Source of the DNA: Psettodes erumei
Lineage: Eukaryota; Chordata; Actinopteri; Pleuronectiformes; Psettodidae
Reading direction: 5' to 3'
Length of the DNA stretch: 64,000 nucleotides
Assembly (NCBI GenBank): GCA_016785225.1
Contig: JAFBJZ010000365.1
Location: 1-64,000 of the forward strand
Shown here: one piece after another, positions 13,601-22,169 of the stretch
How the letters are laid out: each line of letters begins with the position of its first letter
Numbering within the stretch: the stretch's first letter is position 1
Position numbers and translations under genes: made by a program
Notes under the pieces: model-generated
Databases searched by the model: none
The model's input: the letters and a program-made list of their open reading frames with translations, nothing else
What the model was told of the DNA's origin: nothing

Positions 13601-16600
13601 CAGTAAAGGCAGTGCACGTAGACATCAAATATTGGTTACGAACAGATTTCTTAACAACAACAGGGAAACCAGTTAAACATATGCACCAAATGTTGGAACT
13701 CAAAGAAGCCCTGACTAAAAAAAAGCAGCTATTATCAAATGTGCAGGGCCTCAGACAGGTCAAGGGACAATACTATTGGGAAATAATTTCACAGATGCAG
13801 AAGCTAAAAGAGCAGCAGGCTATGGGGAAAAATAAACATACAACATATTACAGACGATCCAACAGGGGGTGGAAAAAGATGATGCAAGCGATCAGCTAGG
13901 AAAATTAACAACGGAAATTATAGATATGCAAAACCAGGCTCGTCCACATGAAAAACAAGCGTGGCTAGATAAAGGAGCTTCAAAATGTAAATACACAGGG
14001 GTATGGAGATCCCATGATGGGAGGCTCGTGACCTCCTCCAAACTGCTGATGATGTTGTGTGAAGAAGCTCATAAGAGAAGACATCAATCAGGTAAAAGGC
14101 TAACTGAAATAATTGGCATGAAATGGTGGCATCCATATCTATTTGAGATTTGTAAATATTATGTAGATATGTGTGCAAGTTGCTCCAAGTTTAATCCCAG
14201 AGCAACTCTGAAAATGGGAATGGGAGAATTCCCTGTTACAAACAGACCATGGCAAGAAGTGGTCATTGACTTCACTGACATGGGAGTGAGTTAAAAGGTC
14301 AAGGGATACAGATACTTGCTTGTTTGTGTTGACACATTCAGAACTAATCTGACAAGAACTGGCCAAAGGGATGAGATGAAATGGGTTGATGCCTTACCTC
14401 TGATGATGTTCTCCATCAGTTCATCACCTAGTGATGCTATAGGGCTGTCTACACATGAGTTATTGACGGGAAGAAAAATGCCCTGTCCGTTCACTGCTCG
14501 GCTGATCAGTGGAACAGAACCTGACTTGGCCAGTCAGGAGAAAGAGATAGAAAATTATGTGCACCAGCTACAGTCTGCTGTGAAGTTTTTGTCTCCTTGT
14601 GTACAGGAAATACTGATCAAAGAACCAACAGTTAAGCCGCCAGAGTAGATCAAAGAAGGAGAGTGGGTCTACAGAAAGACATTTCACTGAACCTGGAATG
14701 AACCCAGATTGATAGGTCTGTTTAAAGTGGTAAGCTCTATTACCTATGGTTTGAGAGTTTGGCTGGATGACGAACAAAGCAAGGTGAGTAGATATTGGCA
14801 CAAAACTCACTGCAGGAAAGGTGAACCAGCAACGGTAAGAAACCTTAGAGAAAAAACCTAAAGGATATTGGAGAAGAAACAGAAAAAGAAGACAAAGATA
14901 AAAAATGAACATGAGACCAGCATGGGGCTCACTGGCCTGTTTGGCAGTGATTTCCCTCCTTGTAGTAGCTCTGTTACCTTGTTGGGAGAGGACGGAGCCG
15001 AACCAAGATGAGTCAAGTGGGACGGAAGTGAGTTAAAACGGTCCAAAACATCTAGCATCACATACAATCAGGGATCCCAAGTTTGGATAAATGCAATTGG
15101 TATACCTAGAGGAATACCTGATGAATATAAATTGATTGATCAAGTAGTTGCAGGTTTTGAATCAATTCTTATTTGATGGATCACACCAAATAAAAATGTG
15201 GACCTCATAAATTATGTCCACTATAACTTCTAAAGATTGGCTAATTTTACCAGAAATAGTTTTGAGGCTGTGCATGATCAACTGTCAGCAACATCCCTGG
15301 TAGCTTATCAAAACAGAATGGCCTTAGACATGATTTTAGCTGAAAAAGGTGGAGTGTGTAGCATGTTTGGTGAGTTATGCTGCACTTTCATCCCTTACAA
15401 TACAGCTCCAGAGGGCTCACTGACCAAAACACTCCAGGGACTCAGAACATTATCAAATGAACTAAAAGATTACTCTGGCATAAGTGACCCACTGTCCGGA
15501 CTATTTGATTGATTGTTTGGCAAATGGGGAAATCTCCTTGCCAGTGTTGTGACATCATTACTTGCTATTTTTGCTGTTTTCGTTCTCTGTGGTTGTTGTT
15601 GTATGCCCTGTATCCGAGCCCTTATCATCCAGTGCATTGACAAGGCGGTAAGGTCTATCGATGCAAAAGGACCTCCTCCAGAGTATCAAATGACAGCAGT
15701 AGCTGAAAGAAGACCTCTGCTGGATGAGGGAGATGGAGAATTGGCTGAACAAGAAGAAGATCCTCCTGAGGACAGGCTGATACAGCTGACGATGTCGGAG
15801 GATTACAACTTGGAAGAAGGTGACATTGCAACGACACCTGGGGACAGGGTATATCTATGCTCTTGACCCTTCACTCTGGGTCAGTCTCTAGTCTCAGACC
15901 CACTCTGTGTCGGTAGGCTCAGCATGACCTGGAACTCCAATAAACTCACAGCACCTCCGCAAACTTGTAACTAGACTTGGATTGGTTTTTTTTCTTCAAC
16001 ATATGTGACTGTAATATTTAATAGTATTATTATTATACTGTTAGATTCAATAATAATCACATTATTCAACATTATGATCCTGATAACATAATCATATAAC
16101 AGAAAAATACATACAATTCTCATATGTGCAAATACAGCAATAGAAGCCAGGTCAACAACCCAGTATCCACACATATTAGTCAAAAAGGTGGTCCAAAAGC
16201 ACAATCTGCAAATGCTCTCCCCATGGAGCATGTAACACCTGAGTTACTGACTATTCATCCTTACCAAACACAAAAGTCACTCATCATCACAAGCTCATAA
16301 TCATACAACTATGCAATGATAACATATCTATCAGTGAAGAAACACAAGTTTGAAATTTAATGAGCTGCGACATACAATGTAAGTACAACAGTGATACTCG
16401 GAGTATCACAAGAGCACACTTCCAAGGGAAAATAACTAAAATCACAGGCACAAACTTGGAGTAACTGTCCACTACAAGTTTACTACAGCTGAGAAGGTCT
16501 TCTGGTCTTCTGCTGTATGATTACATCACTTTGTGCTACACAAAGGAGAGAGGGACTTATGTGTGTACATGGAGAGTAATAGCCTTTTATACAATAAATG

Positions 16601-16925
16601 CCTTGTCCTTTGTCAGGTTGGTGAGAAGGATGACGCCGAAAGAGAGCTTCAGCAGAGCACAATGGCAGTGTTTGTTAACAGAGAGGAGGAGGATCCATTA
16701 AAGCCACCATATGACATAGGCATCATCATTGAAGGTGTGGAGGTGCTTAATGAGCTGCCATCAGTGGCACATCGATGTGCCCTCTTATTTGGCCTCATCT
16801 ATGCTCTAAACTTGAGCTATCCAGGTGAGCTCAAACACACTTTCGATGCACTGCAGAAAATATTCTTGGAGATAGAGCCAAAGAAAATGACACGCAGAGT
16901 GTGCAGCCTCAGTGTCAAACTCTAA
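3839..16925 (+). CDS. SAMD3-like fish multicopy protein, three C-terminal exons
   Basis: Three plus-strand exons join in phase 0: 3839-3894 (ends before GTAAGT; its start is uncertain), 4093-4248 (after ATAAAG, before GTATGC) and 16617-16925 (after TTGTCAG, stop at 16923-16925). The product contains KERWPALFTVDE, INAEFIKSTTVPL and a C-terminal block with DIGIIIEGVEVL and ALLFGLIYALNLSYP. This series is typical of a large, lineage-expanded teleost family often labelled sterile alpha motif domain-containing 3-like. Its biochemical role is unknown. N-terminal exons are not in the window. Family members usually have extra residues between the second and third exons seen here, so an exon may have been lost when a retrovirus filled the last intron. 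It could be a pseudogene. Family name from memory. Confidence 0.55.
4560..4976 (+). mobile_element. Candidate 5' LTR of the endogenous retrovirus
   Basis: The segment directly precedes a retroviral primer-binding site and ends in CA. Two copies of CTCCCTGG(T/C)CCAGGAGGA about 37 bases apart (4690-4743) look like U3 direct repeats. A TATAATAA box (about 4752) and AATAAA signals (about 4860 and 4931) follow. The left border is not defined because no matching 3' LTR was found. Confidence 0.5.
4980..4997 (+). promoter_or_regulatory. Retroviral primer-binding site, tRNA-Pro type
   Basis: The 18 bases read TGGGGGCTCGTCTGGGAT. They differ at one position from the proline-tRNA primer site used by gammaretroviruses and lie three bases after the LTR-terminal CA. 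Confidence 0.85.
5292..5769 (+). repeat. Three tandem repeats in the retroviral leader
   Basis: Three units of 155-165 bases begin near 5292, 5446 and 5611. Each carries GTCGGAAGTTTGGGTTTTAA (or a close variant), GGTCCCTCTGTTA, an AAAGCAGCTAACTC(T/C)GATT block, GGGTTTGGGTTT and AGCCATAGCTG(C/T)AAAAG. They lie between the primer site and gag, where the packaging signal of a retrovirus would be. Confidence 0.75.
5946..6437 (+). pseudogene. Retroviral gag, N-terminal part (matrix-like)
   Basis: A lysine-rich open stretch from about 5968 includes an FDKWVKELKDNGLFG segment and a highly charged EEQKIKVE region. It runs into the hAT insertion at 6444. Its reading frame differs from that of the gag part beyond the insertion, so there is at least one frameshift besides the insertion. 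Identification rests on position and composition; no motif is diagnostic. Confidence 0.55.
6768..8821 (+). pseudogene. hAT transposase (ZBED/Ac-like), one frameshift
   Basis: Exon 1 is 6768-7581 (ATG in AAAGATGAGT; donor G|GTGAGT) and exon 2 is 7771-8821 (acceptor TTTTCTACAG), joined in phase 1. In order: an N-terminal BED zinc finger (VWEFFGYY, then CKLC and HLSRAH), the RNase H-like catalytic core (TSDLWSSR, ITTDSGANV, FGHRLH, then LNRPTHQL and TRWGSRQKM in exon 2), and the C-terminal hATC dimerisation region (WWRLNEHNFPRL, PATSTPSERIFSTGG). Coding length is 1865 bases, one short of a multiple of three. The frame shifts near 8550, between DEQK and the hATC block. All else is open, about 621 residues, the usual size for the family. 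The transposase would excise and reinsert the element in the nucleus. Confidence 0.9.
7625..7661 (+). repeat. (ATT)n microsatellite in the hAT intron
   Basis: About twelve ATT units lie in the 189-base intron of the transposase gene. Confidence 0.9.
9549..11000 (+). pseudogene. Retroviral gag, C-terminal part (capsid and nucleocapsid)
   Basis: An open stretch of about 335 codons runs to 10556, and a second frame carries on to 10983. They contain a long charged, coiled-coil-like region (EEEEQKMNEERQVREQQRL), a capsid-like block with QLADAEELQPVSAAMW and a Q- and G-rich tail. The nucleocapsid zinc knuckle starts at 10954 with CWGCGQLGH, but a TAA at 10981-10983 stands between the histidine and the last cysteine. 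The capsid and tail parts lie in different frames. Both breaks would stop Gag assembly and Gag-Pol synthesis. Confidence 0.75.
11140..11650 (+). pseudogene. Retroviral aspartic protease relic
   Basis: The active-site motif reads D-T-R-A at 11242-11253 in place of D-T-G-A, a substitution expected to abolish activity. A block with CPVNLFARDL (about 11410-11440), matching the conserved end of retroviral proteases, follows in another frame. Stops and frame changes flank both parts. Confidence 0.6.
11690..13003 (+). pseudogene. Retroviral reverse transcriptase, internally deleted
   Basis: The N-terminal fingers (QYPLTEEKTEGI, then GLLKSGVLIPCESEFNTPI, about 12250-12390) run straight into the segment before the catalytic YVDD (12497-12508). 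The intervening palm segment, with the first catalytic aspartate, is missing. The thumb and connection follow (LGMANYSKNYIPNF; LDVKEKNGFV). Upstream codons 11697-12200 form a separate frame with no motif I can name. The enzyme cannot be functional. Confidence 0.8.
13380..14860 (+). pseudogene. Retroviral RNase H and integrase, deleted core
   Basis: RNase H remnants (SAQLAEIKAITRACEL, then TDWAYAV) lie at about 13490-13610 with a stop between them. The integrase zinc-binding HHCC region is at 14060-14190 (HKRRHQSG, then CASCSKFN). The first core aspartate follows in WQEVVIDFTDMG (about 14250-14290), then a stop. A deletion removes the rest of the catalytic core up to WVDALPLMMF at about 14380. 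A C-terminal GEWVYRKTFH block (about 14660) is also interrupted by stops. Confidence 0.8.
14905..15866 (+). pseudogene. Retroviral envelope, mostly transmembrane subunit
   Basis: A start at about 14905 opens a short segment with a hydrophobic signal-like stretch (SLACLAVISLLVVALLPCW), but nearly all of the surface subunit is missing. The transmembrane subunit is recognisable from 15237: an AYQNRMALDMILAEKGGVC segment of the immunosuppressive-domain type and a CX6CC motif (CSMFGELCC). An in-frame TGA at 15510-15512 precedes the membrane anchor (LLASVVTSLLAIFAVFVLCG) and a long open cytoplasmic tail ending at 15866. CX6CC marks a gamma-type envelope. Confidence 0.85.
15962..16616 (+). other. 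AT-rich intron sequence before the last SAMD3-like exon
   Basis: No motif or repeat is recognised here, apart from the TTGTCAG acceptor at its end. Confidence 0.45.
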
Positions 16926-18358
16926 ATATGGGGTTGCTCAAAGAAAGACATGGACAAAGAATGTTGTTCTGTTTTAATCACTTGTGTTCAAACACATTCC
17001 AGGATAATGTTAGGGTTCATTGTAAATAAGAGAAAAAACAGCTTTGATTCAAAACAGGCTTTAATTTCTGATATTCTCTGTTAACAGAATTCTTTCTGTT
17101 GTATAAATATTGTGGCACTGATATTAACACTGAAAATGTGAATAATGCTAAATTCCGAATCATCATCAAGAGTACTAGTAATGGTTAAGTTTTTTTCTTG
17201 AACTGTCTTTATTCATAATTGCATTCATAGTGACTGTGCTTATCATTGGTTTATTATTAATATTATTTTTTTGGTCCCTTGCATTTATAATGGTTCAAAA
17301 TAATGATATTCATACATTTTGATCATTTTTTCAAAGGATAGCAAAGACTTAACACTGATAGAAACTCGTTCGTTCCCTTCTCTCTTCTCTTCTCTCTCAA
17401 GTCTTAAATTCAGTGAATCAGTTCAGTGAAATCTGGTTTTATATTATAGGGAATTATATTTTGTTTGTGGGGAAATTTCAGTTTGCGAAAAGGCAAAAAA
17501 TATCATTATATTTACCTAAGTAATACTTGACTAAAGATAATATATTGATTAAAGTATAATTTTAAAAGTTACTTTGTACTGACTCAGAAATTTGAGAAAA
17601 GTTGAGAAAAGTTTTAAAAATTGCATGTAACAGAATTACAGCATTCAATTAGTTTATTCCAAAGTAAAATCTATAATTAGATGTAATAGTAAATATTAGG
17701 TTTTCCAAAATGAAAAAAGTAAGTTGTAATGGTCTTTGTAATTAATAATGTTTTTACTTTGTATGAAAGCAAATTTTTTGGCTTTGTCTTAAAGTAGAAA
17801 ATGTATTTACATTAAATCTAAATTTATATTTTTAACCAAATCATAGATTTAATTTCTGAAAAATTAATAAATTTAGGTGTAACAAATTACAGCAATTTTT
17901 TTAAAGTTGATCCAAACTATCATTTTTTTCAGTGCATATTTCCAAACACATATTGATTTATTTCCTTTAATTGGCCATATTTTACTGAGGCTAGTAAAGG
18001 ATTGCAGCACATTATATTTTGCACTTGTTTTGTGTTGGCAATATCTTTCAGTCACCATCTCAGCGTGTAGGTAAATTAAAGCAAACACACACATTATGTT
18101 ATTTTTATTTGGTTACAGTTGTTATGAATTGCACTTGTTTGTTCCTTTTGCCTTTTGTTACTCACCATACTGGGCCAGCACTTCCTGTCTTTTACGTGTT
18201 TGTGATGTCATCTTGACATCACTGGAACAGAACATCTGGAGTGGATTATGTTTTCTTCATGTTCAGAATGTTTTCTTTTGTTTGTAATAATTAAGGGAAT
18301 GCATAAAGTGTAATGCAGATAAGGGTATTAAGTCATGTTGATGAGCTAATACCTTGTG
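16926..18358. other. AT-rich intergenic DNA
   Basis: The 3' flank of the SAMD3-like exons. Long A/T runs and a short TCTCT-rich patch (about 17370-17400) are present. I see no exon or transposon ends. Confidence 0.5.
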
Positions 18359-18845
18359 TGTGACGCGGGGGTGTTTTTGGACCAGAAAGGGCAGGAGACC
18401 AGAGGCACTCGGTTCGAGATTTTATTGGTTACCAGCAAGGAAAATAGCGCAAGGTAAATCCCTGAAGATTCGCACACGTGGTGTAGCTGGTGCCGACTCT
18501 TCCGGGAGGTTGGCGTAGACGTAGTCGTGGTCAGGGACGTAGCAGTGGTCGGGATCGTGGTCAAGAACGTAGCAGTGGTCGGGATCGTGGTCAGGAACGT
18601 AGCCGTGGTCAGGGACGTAGCAGTGGTCGTGGCAAAGAACGCTGGATGTCGCAATGCAATCATCTGGCAACTGAGTAACTGGAGTGCTGGGCTTTTGTAG
18701 GAAGGTGTGCTGATTTGCAGATGAGCGTCAGGTGTGTCTCATCTCCTTGTTGGGTAAACCAGCCACGCCTCCTGTCAACAACTGAGAGCAAGGGAAAAGA
18801 GAGGGAGAGGCAACCAGAAAGCCACGCCCATCCTGGGCCATCACA
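18359..18845 (-). mobile_element. Probable solo LTR
   Basis: Read on minus, the 487-base segment starts TGTGATGGCCCAGGATGGGCG, a start common in fish Gypsy-type LTRs. It holds a CTACAAAAGCC TATA-like box and an AATAAAATCTCG polyadenylation region, and ends in GCGTCACA. TGTGA...TCACA ends fit an LTR. The flanks TTGTG and GCGTG match only 3 of 5, so the target duplication is uncertain. No internal retrotransposon genes adjoin it. Confidence 0.5.
18513..18640 (-). repeat. Minisatellite in the LTR (18-30-base units)
   Basis: Repeats of CGTAGCAGTGGTCGGGATCGTGGTCA(A/G)GAA in 30-, 24- and 18-base forms occur. All lengths are multiples of six, so a frame stays open through them by chance. Confidence 0.75.
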
Positions 18846-20415
18846 GCGTGCATATTTATAGAATTTTATTTGCATCCCACCTGCTGTGTAACCTCCTCTG
18901 GGGTAGCTGGGAAAGAGATGTGGGGGGCTGTGTTGATGTAGCATCTTTATTTGAGTTAATTATTATTTAATTAAGTTGAATGTGTAATTGGGAATGGCAC
19001 TGCAAAATAAATATTTCACCTGAAACTAATGATGCAAAGATTCCTGAGTCTGCCTTCCTATCACCTTACGTGAAATTTGGCCTAACTACCCTACACTAAG
19101 ACAGAAAATGTACTACTGTAGGCCTATGATGTCTCAGAGTTTACGAGCTCTTTGTTGGAGGTCTACATATAACCACAGTGTTTTCCTCCATTTAGCTTTT
19201 TTCTGGATTACAGTGTTTTCAGTTATGCATCCTGTAATTCTGGCAGTGATTATCTGTCTTTTTTTGTGGGATTTAATGTCCTCTTTATTTGGATCAATTA
19301 TGAAAAAGTTCTCTTCTTCTTTGATTTATTGCATTTGCAGAATGAAATGCTACATCAGTTGCCAAAGTAACAAAATTATAAAATGTTATGCTATTTAATC
19401 CTACAGCTGATGGGAATGCCATTAGTTTTGCAGGTACATATAAATCAAAGTACTGGGCAAACCAAAAATCAGACCTGCTGATGATGCAAGTGAAAATGTC
19501 AGGGGATCACCAAAATCAGTAGGATTCATCCTCTGGGGATTATGAATGATTATCACAGTACTTTGGTGTTGGACAAAATAAATTTCTTTTGATTTTGAAA
19601 GTTTAACAAGTATTTCTAGTATTGATTCTGGAAACAAAGCTGCAGCATGTTCACATACTTGAGAGACCATTTCAAAAGCTGAGTTATGTGAAGTGCAGAG
19701 AAGAGAAAAGATCATTTTAAAAGGTCTGAACCTGAGGAGGTGAGATGTTAGTTCAAAAGTAGTATATAATGTCCATGATGTACAGTACGCACCCTGTGAC
19801 ATCTCTCCGTTTACCATTGTGTTCATTGTGTGGCACATTTTGTACAACACAGCTCTGCATGGTGACTGTGCAGATTGTGAGAAAAGCCACTGTATGCTTT
19901 GAGGCACATTCCCTTATATGGCATTTGGGCGTGTGTCTCACAGAAATGATGTCACCAATCTTTGCAAATGATTCACTTTCATTTGTAGGACGGTGAAAAC
20001 ACAGTGGGTGTGTACTCCTCTGAGCCATAAAGAGAAATGCGTGGCATGCAAATAGCAGGGTCGGTGGCGACAAAGGAGTCAGGCAGGTTATGTGAAATGA
20101 AATGAAACGAAACAAATCTTGAGGAAGGAGCATGTAACATAATGATCACTACATCCAGACAAACAGCTAATGGGGAACTTTGCACAACTGCTTTAAGCTC
20201 AAGGTGCAACTGAAAGAAAGGCCTGAAACGAAAGTGTTAGCAGCTATTAAAGAGGATCAGTGTTGGACGGCACGAAAAAGGAAGTGAGGGAGAGGAAGCA
20301 ATCAAAAGATAAAGAGTCAGAGACAAAACAGAAACAGAAAACAAAACAGATGACAGGCTGCTTTCATTCAGCATCAGGTTACAGATCATACGGAAAGGCT
20401 GCCTGTGTCAGCACC
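18846..20415. other. Intergenic DNA and probable glipr2 5' region
   Basis: No exon or transposon end was identified in 18846-20200. The A-rich, purine-rich stretch at about 20250-20410 immediately upstream of the glipr2 start is probably 5' untranslated leader. Confidence 0.4.
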
Positions 20416-22071
20416 ATGGGAAAGTCAGGTAAGTGGAAACTGTACCAAGAGGATTAGACTTTGTTTGCCTTGAGTTGGAACTTCTCTCTTCTTGTGTGGG
20501 TGTCAGTGCTTGCTTTTCTACCGTATGAGTGTGTGATCTTTGACAGGACAGTGCATATTGATATTTTTATTTTTTTTATTTTCATTAATTTATTTTCCTC
20601 AGTAGCAGTGCTTCAAGTAAGATTAAAAAGCATCTTTCTCTAAATCTTAGTTAAGATTCATCTCACAGCATGCTGAGTAAATGCTAGCAGCGTTTGAATT
20701 GTTTCTGTGTGAATATTTGAATGTGTCTATTGTCTGCAGGCACTCAAGAGATTGTAAGACTTATGAAAAGTCCAGTGAGTGATAGGCACCGGGTAGAAGC
20801 GGTATGGGGAGGGGGTGGGCTGATGGGGATGATGTTTTCTACTCTGCAGCTATCATCTTTCATGGAGGTACTCATCGTAATGTATGAGGTGTGACTGAAA
20901 TCTCAGTTTGACTTGAGTCTCTCTCTCTTCTGTCTCTATGCTTCCTGTCTCTCAGCCTCAAAGCAGTTTGCTGACGAGGTGCTACAGTGCCATAATGACT
21001 ACAGGAGGAAGCATCAGGCTCCTCCACTGAAGCTGAGCAACAAGTTGAGCAGAGAGGCCACCCGGTGGGTTAATGCACACACAGATCAAATTAGAACCTA
21101 ATTAGCATGGAGCAAGCATATCACTCATTGTCCAACTGCTCTGGATAACACTGACGGGCCTAATCTAATCTGTCAAATGTAATACAATTAGAAAATAAAA
21201 CACAATATTGAATTTCTTTGGTTTGTTTTGATTGTGATTACAGGTTATGCTGTCAATTTTTGCCAGAAAAGTGCAGCTATAAAACATTTCTTTTAAATAA
21301 GGTTTTAATGAATCTTAATTTACAGGCTTTTTGTTTCATTAACACACTCTGGGAATGTATTGAAACACCAGATTTGTCTAGTACTGTCAGGAAGAATAGA
21401 GGTAAATGTGTTTAATTAGGCTCTGAACCACTTGTCTGTTTCCTGGGGCATGTTTGACAGTGCAATAGCAACAGTTGAAGAGAGATGCTCCAACGAAAAA
21501 ACCTGACATGAAAATGTACATTATCATTCAAAGCACAATAAGATCCATATTGGGAAAAATAAATATTGATTCTGCTGTTGATTTTAATGGGATGAAATGT
21601 ATTTCAAAAAGGAGACCTTAAACTACAGTACTTTAATAATAAAAATGCTACACCTCTGTTAACATGGATATACTGTTGACATCTATGATGCTAAATATCT
21701 GAGTTTGGAGATTATACCATTTAAGTGCAGCACAGATTTTTGGAATATCATGATTGACACATCTCTCCTTCTGTGTCAGCTGACATTTGTAAAGGCATAT
21801 GCCTAATTATGCAATCATGTTTCATCCATGCTCAAGAGGAAGATTAAGACATAATTTGCTTATTTACAGCTACATGTTTTAGGAATGATTTTTATTTGTA
21901 TTTATGATAAAAATCATTCACAATATAATCCAGCAAAAAATAAACAAACAAGGTGTTGTGGAGTTTATATTAAGGACTGTATAGGACTGGATGGAATCAA
22001 TTGTGGCCGCTGGGGGGCATCAGTTAAAATGCACGAGTAGAGATGTTCTTCCTTTTATTCCTTTATTATCG

Positions 22072-22169
<98 letters not shown>

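Larger units (their letters stand above)
4560..15960 (+). mobile_element. Decayed endogenous retrovirus with gamma-type env
   Basis: The order is LTR-like segment, tRNA-Pro primer site, leader with tandem repeats, gag, protease, RT, RNase H, integrase and env, all on plus. Every gene is broken by stops, frameshifts or deletions. It lies in the last intron of the SAMD3-like gene, and a hAT transposon is inserted in gag. After env there is an AATAAA at about 15939, but no sequence matching the 5' LTR, so the 3' LTR is deleted or the two ends come from different elements. It is a fixed, non-functional copy. Confidence 0.85.
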
